A stretch of 49,468 bases of DNA from Hyphomonadaceae bacterium (GTDB taxonomy: Bacteria; Pseudomonadota; Alphaproteobacteria; Caulobacterales; Hyphomonadaceae). Both the position numbers and the translations under genes were made by a program. Below the pieces are notes generated by a model. That model was given only the letters and a program-made list of their open reading frames with translations, was not told where the DNA came from and made no database searches. Each line of letters opens with the position of its first letter. The first letter of the stretch is position 1. This document shows positions 43,340 to 49,468 of this stretch, in pieces. The stretch spans positions 1 to 49,468 of the forward strand of contig JALEGE010000117.1 in NCBI GenBank assembly GCA_022760335.1, read 5' to 3'.

Positions 43340-45127
43340 ATGAGCGAATACAAGTGGATCGATCATACATATGACGTGGTTGTGGTCGGCGCCGGCGGTT
43401 CCGGCCTGCGCGCCGCACTCGGCGCCGCACAGGCCGGCCTCAGAACGGCCTGTATCACCAAGGTTTTCCCCACACGCTCGCACACCGTGGCGGCCCAGGG
43501 CGGGATCGCCGCCTCGCTGGGCAACATGTCTCAGGATGACTGGCGCTGGCACATGTATGACACCGTGAAGGGGTCTGACTGGCTCGGCGACCAGGATGCC
43601 ATCGAGTATCTTTGCCGCAACGCGCCGGCCGCCGTTTACGAGCTGGAACACTGGGGCATGCCCTTCTCGCGCACCGAAGAAGGCAAGATCTATCAGCGTG
43701 CCTTTGGCGGCATGACCAAGAATTTCGGCGAAGGTCCGGTCCAGCGCACCTGCGCCGCGGCTGACCGCACCGGCCATGCCATGCTGCACACGCTTTACGG
43801 CCAGTGCGTGAAGGAAGAGACGGAATTTTTCATCGAGTATTTCGCCATGGACCTTATCATGGATGAGGAAGGCGCCTGTCGCGGTGTGACCGCCTGGAAA
43901 CTCGACGATGGCACGCTGCATCGCTTCCGCGCGCAGAAAGTCGTGCTGGCGACTGGCGGCTATGGCCGGGCTTTCTTCTCATGCACCTCAGCCCATACCT
44001 GCACTGGCGACGGCAATGCCATGGTGCTGCGCGCCGGCCTGCCGCTTCAGGATATGGAGTTCGTGCAGTTCCACCCGACCGGCATTTATGGCGCCGGCTG
44101 CCTGATCACCGAAGGTGCACGCGGCGAGGGCGGGTATCTGACGAACTCGGAAGGCGAGCGCTTCATGGAGCGCTATGCCCCGTCCGCGAAGGATCTCGCC
44201 TCGCGCGATGTCGTCTCGCGCGCCATGACCATGGAAATCCGCGAGGGGCGCGGTGTGGGCGAGGAAAACGACCATATTCACCTCAACCTCAACCACCTGC
44301 CGCCGGAAACCCTGGCCGAGCGTCTGCCCGGCATTTCCGAAAGCGCGCGCATCTTCTCCGGCGTGGATGTCACCAAGGAGCCGATCCCGGTGATCCCGAC
44401 CGTGCACTATAATATGGGCGGTATCCCGACCAATTATCACGGCGAAGTGCTGACCAAGGCCAATGGTGATCCCGACCATGTGGTGCCCGGCCTGATGGCT
44501 GTGGGCGAGGCGGCCTGTGTGTCGGTGCATGGCGCCAACCGTCTCGGCTCGAACTCGCTGATTGACCTGGTTGTGTTCGGCCGCGCGGCGGGCCTGCATT
44601 GCGGGGCGTCGGTGGATGCCGGTGCGACCCAGCCGGAAATGAAGGATGCCTGGACCGACAAGCATCTGGCGCGCCTCGACAAGATGCGCAACGCGTCGGG
44701 TGACCAGCCGGTCGCCAAGCTGCGCCTGGAAATGCAGAAGGCCATGCAGGGCAATTGCGCGGTGTTCCGCACCGGCGACGTGCTGCGCGAAGGTGTTGAG
44801 AAGATCGACGGCGTGTTTGCCAAACTGCCCGGCATCGATGTGTCCGACCGCACCATGGTCTGGAACACCGACCTGGTGGAGGCGCTGGAATTCGACAATC
44901 TCATCGCCCAGGCCGCCGTAACGGTGAACTCGGCGGCCAATCGCGAGGAAAGCCGGGGCGCCCATGCCCGCGAGGATTTCTCAGACCGCGATGATGAAAA
45001 GTGGATGAAGCACACCCTGGCCTGGGTGGACGAAGGCGGCCATGTCACCATCGACTACCGCCCGACCCACGACTACACCATGTCCAACGACATCGCCTAT
45101 ATCGAGCCGAAGGCACGGGTCTACTAG
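43340..45127 (+). CDS. sdhA: Succinate dehydrogenase flavoprotein subunit
   Basis: 595 aa, standard length. The FAD-binding [21 protein letters not shown] starts the protein; the covalent flavin His lies in [12 protein letters not shown]. Substrate-binding [23 protein letters not shown] and the active-site segment around [13 protein letters not shown] are complete. The C-terminal [22 protein letters not shown] is conserved. It oxidises succinate to fumarate. An intrinsic terminator follows 26 nt after the stop, separating it from sdhB. Confidence 0.98.
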   Translation: MSEYKWIDHTYDVVVVGAGGSGLRAALGAAQAGLRTACITKVFPTRSHTVAAQGGIAASLGNMSQDDWRWHMYDTVKGSDWLGDQDAIEYLCRNAPAAVYELEHWGMPFSRTEEGKIYQRAFGGMTKNFGEGPVQRTCAAADRTGHAMLHTLYGQCVKEETEFFIEYFAMDLIMDEEGACRGVTAWKLDDGTLHRFRAQKVVLATGGYGRAFFSCTSAHTCTGDGNAMVLRAGLPLQDMEFVQFHPTGIYGAGCLITEGARGEGGYLTNSEGERFMERYAPSAKDLASRDVVSRAMTMEIREGRGVGEENDHIHLNLNHLPPETLAERLPGISESARIFSGVDVTKEPIPVIPTVHYNMGGIPTNYHGEVLTKANGDPDHVVPGLMAVGEAACVSVHGANRLGSNSLIDLVVFGRAAGLHCGASVDAGATQPEMKDAWTDKHLARLDKMRNASGDQPVAKLRLEMQKAMQGNCAVFRTGDVLREGVEKIDGVFAKLPGIDVSDRTMVWNTDLVEALEFDNLIAQAAVTVNSAANREESRGAHAREDFSDRDDEKWMKHTLAWVDEGGHVTIDYRPTHDYTMSNDIAYIEPKARVY

Positions 45128-45151
45128 GCTTCAAGGCATTGAATTCAAAGG

Positions 45152-45184
45152 CGCTCCGGGCTTCCATGCTCGGAGTGTTTTTTT
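45152..45184 (+). terminator. Intrinsic terminator after sdhA, inside the sdh locus
   Basis: CTCCGGGC (45154-45161) pairs with GCTCGGAG (45168-45175) with one G-T pair, closing a 6-nt loop, and leads into TGTTTTTTT. A terminator inside the sdh operon implies a drop in sdhB relative to sdhCDA, or an independent sdhB promoter. Confidence 0.85.
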
Positions 45185-45289
45185 ATTTCGGACTGGCTCT
45201 TGATGCAGTTCTGATCCTGCACAAGCCGGGCTATTGAACTGTCATGGACACACGATAAGTTTATTTTCGGCGTGAGCTGGGAGGCTAAG

Positions 45290-46240
45290 ATGGTGGTTCA
45301 GGCATTCAGTTTTGGAGATGCGCTGTCGCATTTCTCAAAGACCCCATCGCCAGCTAGGTTCATCATAAAGTTCACCTTGGCCTATGCCCTGTTCTATGGT
45401 CTCGCATTTGCCCTGATCGGAGCTTTGATCGGGCCGGCTTACATTCGGCTATTTGAAGTTATGGCCAATTCGCCCATGGGCGAGCCCGACCCTGATGAGG
45501 TCATGGGTATTCTTGGGCCCATACTCGGCGGTTATGCGCTGGCGTTTCCTCTTATGTTGCTTGTCTGGGCGATGCTTGAGGGCTGCGTGCAGCGGCAATA
45601 TGTTCGTGACCGAGGCTTTACTCTGGCGCTTGGCGGTGATGAGTGGCGCCTGATCGTAGTTGGCCTACTCTACGGCCTGGTTTTCTTCGCACTCTATATC
45701 GGTTTTGCAATCGTGGTTTTTGTGCCGGTCGGCATAATCGGTGCGGCAGCCGCATCAGGTGGCGGAGATGGCGCGGCCGTGCTTGCCGGGCTTGTGGCTG
45801 TCGTGCTTGGCATTGCCGCGTTTTGCGCCATGATTTTCATTATGGTGCGCCTGTCGCCCGCCGCCGCGATGACCGTGCGCGACCGCAAGATCCAGTTTGC
45901 CGCGGCATGGGGGGCGAGCAAGGGCCGGTTCTGGCAGATGTTCGGTGCCTATGCGGTGATCTATATTGTCTCCGCGATTGCCGGACAGGTGCTGCAACTG
46001 GTGCTCGTATTTGGTTTGATGGGCGCCATTATTCCAAATGTCCAGGCACTGGAGGCGGGTGATTTCAGTGGCGTGGTGACGTCCCCGACACTGTGGATCA
46101 GCCTTGGGCTCATGCTGATCGGCTATGCCGTGCTCTATGCCGCGACCCATTTCGTCTCCGCGGGCGTTCCGGCCCTGGTTGCGAAAACCGACCCCAACTG
46201 GGCTGGCGACGGATCTGCCGTGCGCGATGCTTTCTCATAA
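45290..46240 (+). CDS. Multi-pass membrane protein between sdhA and sdhB
   Basis: 316 aa from the ATG at 45290; TGGGAGG at 45278-45284 sets this start over the in-frame GTG at 45272. About six hydrophobic helices: around FTLAYALFYGLAFALIGALIGP, ILGGYALAFPLMLLVWAM, LIVVGLLYGLVFFALYIGF, AAVLAGLVAVVLGIAAFCAMIF, the VIYIVSAIAGQVLQLVLVFG region and near LMLIGYAVLYAATHF. Charged loops contain QRQYVRDRGFTLALGGDEWR. I do not recognise a family with certainty. Its place inside the sdh locus suggests a link to respiration or complex II assembly, but it may be incidental. GC is somewhat lower than in its neighbours. Confidence 0.8.
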   Translation: MVVQAFSFGDALSHFSKTPSPARFIIKFTLAYALFYGLAFALIGALIGPAYIRLFEVMANSPMGEPDPDEVMGILGPILGGYALAFPLMLLVWAMLEGCVQRQYVRDRGFTLALGGDEWRLIVVGLLYGLVFFALYIGFAIVVFVPVGIIGAAAASGGGDGAAVLAGLVAVVLGIAAFCAMIFIMVRLSPAAAMTVRDRKIQFAAAWGASKGRFWQMFGAYAVIYIVSAIAGQVLQLVLVFGLMGAIIPNVQALEAGDFSGVVTSPTLWISLGLMLIGYAVLYAATHFVSAGVPALVAKTDPNWAGDGSAVRDAFS

Positions 46241-46346
46241 GGCAGAACAGCCCGGTGCGGCAAAGCGTCCAGTCCACAGTGCAAGCCATGGCGTTCTGTC
46301 TCCATGGCTGTACATCACCTACAGCTTGAGAGGATAGGATCTGCAC

Positions 46347-47129
46347 ATGGTTCAGCTGACACTTCCGCGCAATTCAAAACTGGTGACCGGCAAGACATGG
46401 CCGAAGCCCGAAGGCGCGGCGAAGCTGAAAAAGTTCAAGATCTATCGCTATAGCCCGGAAGAGGGCGGCCAGCCGCGCTGGGACACCTTTTGGGTCGATC
46501 TCACAAAGTGCGGCCCGATGGTTCTCGACGTCCTGATCTATATCAAGAACAATGTGGACCCGAGCCTGGCGTTCCGCCGCTCCTGCCGCGAGGGTGTGTG
46601 CGGTTCCTGCGCGATGAATATCGGCGGCAACAACACCATCGCCTGCACAAAAGGCTGGGACGAGGTGGCCGGAAACACGATCACCATCGCGCCCCTGCCG
46701 CATTTGCCTGTGGTGCGCGACCTGGTCCCGGATCTGACGAATTTCTACGCCCAGCACGCCTATGTGCAGCCCTTCCTGAAAACCGACACGCCAGAGCCTG
46801 AGAAGGAATGGAAACAGTCGGAAGACCAGCGTAACGAGCTCAATGGCCTCTATGAGTGCATCCTGTGCGCCTCCTGCTCGACCTCGTGCCCGTCTTATTG
46901 GTGGAACGGCGACAAGTATCTCGGGCCCGCCGCCCTGCTGCAGGCCTATCGCTGGCTGATCGACAGCCGCGACGAAGCCACTGGCGAGCGCCTGGATGAT
47001 CTTGAAGACCCGTTCAAGCTTTATCGCTGTCACACCATCATGAACTGCGCCCAAGTCTGCCCCAAGGGCCTGAACCCGGCCAAGGCCATCGCCAAGATCA
47101 AGCATATGATGGTTGAGCGCGTTTCCTAA
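46347..47129 (+). CDS. sdhB: Succinate dehydrogenase iron-sulfur subunit
   Basis: 260 aa. Cluster ligands are complete: [15 protein letters not shown] with C for the 2Fe-2S centre, [17 protein letters not shown] for 4Fe-4S, and [21 protein letters not shown] for 3Fe-4S. It passes electrons from SdhA to quinone. It is separated from sdhA by a terminator and a membrane-protein gene. Its stop overlaps the convergent lipoprotein gene by four bases (CTAA, 47126-47129). Confidence 0.98.
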   Translation: MVQLTLPRNSKLVTGKTWPKPEGAAKLKKFKIYRYSPEEGGQPRWDTFWVDLTKCGPMVLDVLIYIKNNVDPSLAFRRSCREGVCGSCAMNIGGNNTIACTKGWDEVAGNTITIAPLPHLPVVRDLVPDLTNFYAQHAYVQPFLKTDTPEPEKEWKQSEDQRNELNGLYECILCASCSTSCPSYWWNGDKYLGPAALLQAYRWLIDSRDEATGERLDDLEDPFKLYRCHTIMNCAQVCPKGLNPAKAIAKIKHMMVERVS

Positions 47130-47905
47130 GGCGCGCCGGTTTTCATTTCTTCTGCTGCGATCGCAAGCTGTTCGAACGCATTGGCAGCCTCATCGACGAG
47201 GGCTTCCACGGCGCGCAGTTCGGCATCCTCGCTCAGCGCGTCGGTGTGCGATCTGGTGGAGACAACGCGCGCCATGCCATCCTTTTCCGCAAAGCCGGTC
47301 AGCGTCGCGTAGGGATAGCCATTGCGCACATCGATCAGAATGGCGCTGGCGGTGGCTTCCACCTCGACATCGCGCGAAGGCAGAACGAACATGCCGATAA
47401 TGGTGAGGTCGGCGAGGGCCAGCCCGTTGGCGCGCTCGTCGCGCTGTGAATTCACTTCATAGACCAGCACATAATCGAGATGCTGGCGCGCGGCGCCGCG
47501 GCGGATATCAGCGATCAGGGCATTTGTGTCCCAAGAGGAATTGTGCGGTGTGGAATCCACCATGGCCGCGATCAGCGGGCTGACCGGTGCGAAAGTGCCA
47601 AAATCGGGGCCGAGTTGGTCCGCAAGGTCACCCCAGACGAAAGCCTCGGGCTCCGGCAGGCCCGTCAAGCGACCATGTTCGATCCGAGCCAGGCCGATCC
47701 GGGCCGGGAATTGCAGATTGGGCTCGATCGCTGCAATCTCGCGAATTTCCGCATCCACCGTGTCAGGCTTGACCGTGCTGGGCGTGGCATAGCTCTCATA
47801 GCGCGCCAGATAGTCCGCCCCGGATGTGGTCTGCACATGCGCCGAACATGCAGCGACCAGCATGAGCGCTGTGGCGCCAAGGGCGAGTTTGAGCGTGTTG
47901 GCCAT
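47126..47905 (-). CDS. Lipoprotein of unknown function
   Basis: 259 aa from the ATG at 47905, with GGAAGGAA upstream; an extension of the frame by 31 codons lacks a signal. A lipobox (TALMLVAAC) places the lipidated Cys at 20. The mature part has a beta/alpha pattern ([64 protein letters not shown]) and a helical C-terminus. I do not recognise the family. Probably anchored in the outer membrane. Confidence 0.75.
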   Translation of the reverse strand: MANTLKLALGATALMLVAACSAHVQTTSGADYLARYESYATPSTVKPDTVDAEIREIAAIEPNLQFPARIGLARIEHGRLTGLPEPEAFVWGDLADQLGPDFGTFAPVSPLIAAMVDSTPHNSSWDTNALIADIRRGAARQHLDYVLVYEVNSQRDERANGLALADLTIIGMFVLPSRDVEVEATASAILIDVRNGYPYATLTGFAEKDGMARVVSTRSHTDALSEDAELRAVEALVDEAANAFEQLAIAAEEMKTGAP

Positions 47906-47998
47906 GTCCCTGTTCCTTCCTGCTGCGCGGGCAGGCTTGGCGCACCATGATGCCGATTTCAGGACGTAATTGCGGGCGAAACGAGGCACTTGTGCCAA

Positions 47999-48604
47999 TT
48001 AGGCCGCGCGCAGGACATCCTCGGTATCCAGAGCCTGGAACACCTGGTCCAGTGCGCGCAGGCTGGTCATCTGGCGTAGGCGGCGCTCGGCTTCGCGGAC
48101 ATCTACGCGGAAAGTATACACCCCATCGGCGGCTTCCACGCAGAACCCACCGATGCGGCGCAGCAGATTGGCGGCATTGCGGTTTTCCGATAATGTATCG
48201 GCATGCAGCGTGGTAATGCCCATGCGCGCACAATCATGCACCACCGCAGCGATCAGCATGCGCGCCACACCCTGTCCGTGAAACGCGTCCAGTACGCCAA
48301 AGGCCAGCTCGGCTTCCGCGCCCTCATCTCTGCGCATGGCGTGGCAGCCACCAAGTGTGCGTACCTCGCCATCCACCTCGTCCAGTGCGCCCCAGGCGAT
48401 ATGATGGGAATTGTCCACATCCACCAGTTTATCGATAACATGGTCAGGCAAGCGCTTGGCGCAGGTGAAAAAGCGCATATAGCGAGAGCGATCTGAAAAA
48501 TCTTCGATCGTCCGGGCAAGACGAGGTCTGTCTGCGCGACAAAGCGGACGCAGCAAGATTGACGCGCCGTCGCGAGTCTCAGTTTGAATTTCGCGCTTCA
48601 TCAT
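47999..48604 (-). CDS. GNAT family acetyltransferase
   Basis: 201 aa from the ATG at 48604 (MMKREIQTETRDGASILLRPL), following the usual acetyltransferase pattern: first strand with LRPLCRADRPRL, and FFTCAKRLPDHVIDKLVDVD. The CoA-binding motif is LAFGVLDAFHGQGVARMLIAAVVHDCARMGIT, and LSENRNAANLLRRIGG closes the fold. An upstream start would add 27 residues. The substrate is unknown. It lies 93 nt before the lipoprotein on the same strand. Confidence 0.85.
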   Translation of the reverse strand: MMKREIQTETRDGASILLRPLCRADRPRLARTIEDFSDRSRYMRFFTCAKRLPDHVIDKLVDVDNSHHIAWGALDEVDGEVRTLGGCHAMRRDEGAEAELAFGVLDAFHGQGVARMLIAAVVHDCARMGITTLHADTLSENRNAANLLRRIGGFCVEAADGVYTFRVDVREAERRLRQMTSLRALDQVFQALDTEDVLRAA

Positions 48605-48847
48605 GTGTTGAATATGCCTGTAAATGCGTGACCAGACGATGACCAAAAGCTGCTCATGGCGTGGAGCAGATTTGCATTTGTGCAATGCAGCATAAATGCT
48701 GTTTGATTTCAGCTAGCTGCAGGAGCTTGTCTCCATCGGCAGAAAAATGCCCAGCCTCCAAGAGAGGATTGGAATATCATCATGGGCATGAACAAATCAG
48801 GAAAACGGCAAGGGGACATTAACCCTCCGGCGCGTTAGAGTGCATGC

Positions 48848-49345
48848 ATGACTCATACGATTCGTATTCTCGGCATCGATCCGGGCCTACGCGCGACAGG
48901 CTGGGGCGTGGTCGATCAGACCGGTGCGCGGCTCGCCCATGTTGCCCATGGCGTGATCCGCGTGGAGCCTTCCGCGCCGCTGGCCGTGCGGTTGGCCGGG
49001 ATCTTTTCGGAAGTTTCTGCGCTGGTGCTCGCCCACCGTCCGCATGCCGCCGGCGTGGAGGAGACACTGGTCAATGCCGGCGCGCGTTCCGCGCTGAAGC
49101 TCGGCCAGGCGCGCGGGGCGGCCATGGCGGCGCTCGCGCGCGAGGGCCTGGATGTGCACGAATTTGCCCCGCGCCAGATCAAGCTCGCCGTAGTCGGTAC
49201 AGGCGCGGCGGACAAGGATCAGGTGAGCTTCATGGTCCAGCGGCTTTTGCCGCGCGCCGGGAAGATGACTTCGGATGCCGCCGATGCGCTGGCATGCGCC
49301 ATCTGCACCGCTCACCATGCCGGCTATGCGGGGAGGGCGGCGTGA
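48848..49345 (+). CDS. ruvC: Holliday junction resolvase RuvC
   Basis: 165 aa. The RNase H-like catalytic acids are present: D11 in LGIDPGLRATGWG, a Glu of VEETLVN, and the two Asp of MTSDAADALACAICTAH. LKLGQARGAAMAALA and FAPRQIKLAVVGTGAADKDQV are typical. It cuts four-way junctions during recombinational repair with RuvAB. ruvA and ruvB would be expected after it, but the following 120 nt hold a palindromic repeat and the window ends. Confidence 0.96.
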   Translation: MTHTIRILGIDPGLRATGWGVVDQTGARLAHVAHGVIRVEPSAPLAVRLAGIFSEVSALVLAHRPHAAGVEETLVNAGARSALKLGQARGAAMAALAREGLDVHEFAPRQIKLAVVGTGAADKDQVSFMVQRLLPRAGKMTSDAADALACAICTAHHAGYAGRAA

Positions 49346-49380
49346 TGAACTGTTTGGCTGATACTCTGCGACCCGCGCCT

Positions 49381-49468
49381 CCCCCTCCCGAATGCGGGAG
49401 GGGGACCGAGGGGGCGGGCGCGATGCAGTCAGTAAAGCGATACACTCGCACCGCGCCCGCACCCCCAA
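49381..49468. repeat. REP-like palindromic element at the window edge, after ruvC
   Basis: A perfect 10-bp hairpin CCCCCTCCCG-AATG-CGGGAGGGGG (49381-49404) is followed by a longer imperfect inverted repeat: GGGGGCGGGCGCG (49410-49422) with CGCGCCCG-CA-CCCCC (49452-49466). This looks like a dispersed GC-rich BIME/REP type. It may continue beyond the window end. Confidence 0.75.

Noticed and set aside
45166-45237. A 23-codon frame starting in the terminator loop after sdhA and encoding a short hydrophobic peptide
   Set aside because: Its first codons lie inside the terminator stem and T-run and there is no ribosome site. The hydrophobic codons come from the T-rich tract.
49345-49468. A frame whose ATG overlaps the ruvC stop (TGATG) and runs to the window end
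   Set aside because: It reads straight through the palindromic repeat and is Pro/Arg-rich by composition. No similarity to RuvA was visible.

Overview
The window reads as chromosomal DNA of a GC-rich alphaproteobacterium, most likely of the Maricaulales/Hyphomonadaceae group within or near the Caulobacterales. The basis is the DUF4164-ZapA pair, the EF-P/SuhB neighbourhood, a TonB-dependent receptor, two promoters fitting the Caulobacter-type consensus (TTGACG, 10-14 nt, GCTANAWC) and dispersed palindromic repeats of alphaproteobacterial style. The order-level placement is inference. I saw no rRNA, tRNA, CRISPR array, transposase or prophage gene. Most of the window is conserved housekeeping sequence.

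Layout: 1-5.4 kb holds a membrane-anchored TIR-domain protein, divergent from a prolyl-oligopeptidase lipoprotein, then a DUF2306-type membrane protein and an unknown gene whose promoters share a nearly identical AT-rich palindrome. 5.6-11.4 kb holds an orphan CreD, a PlsC-like acyltransferase, and an efp-small membrane protein-small membrane protein-suhB cluster (one of the small proteins is 39 aa), then a DUF4282-like protein and DUF1272-thiE. 11.4-18.2 kb is a minus-strand central-carbon block: tkt, a LysE-type exporter, gap, a methyltransferase, pgk and class I aldolase. A candidate LacI/GntR-type operator lies upstream of the aldolase. 18.2-19.2 kb is DUF4164-zapA plus a small gene.

19.3-28.8 kb holds the alpha-2-macroglobulin lipoprotein/PBP1C pair, periplasmic MsrA, RibF and a YbjN-like secreted protein. 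28.9-33.8 kb holds ileS, a GNAT gene, and queC-queD. IleS contains a sharply bounded segment of foreign base and codon use covering its editing domain. QueD lacks the usual catalytic cysteine. 34-39.7 kb holds a TonB-dependent receptor and a membrane Ser/Thr kinase with a helical repeat region. 39.8-42.4 kb holds a glutamine amidotransferase and a DUF885 peptidase. 42.4-47.1 kb is the succinate dehydrogenase locus sdhC-D-A-[membrane protein]-B, with an intrinsic terminator after sdhA. 47.1-49.5 kb holds a lipoprotein, a GNAT protein and ruvC, and the window ends inside a repeat element.

The strongest unusual signals are the IleS editing-domain mosaic, the TIR-transmembrane-cysteine-rich protein, the variant QueD, the small membrane genes coupled to efp, the shared palindromic promoter at about 3.58 and 4.47 kb, and the split sdh operon. 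No complete new defence or mobile system is evident. The TIR protein is the only defence-like gene and it stands alone.
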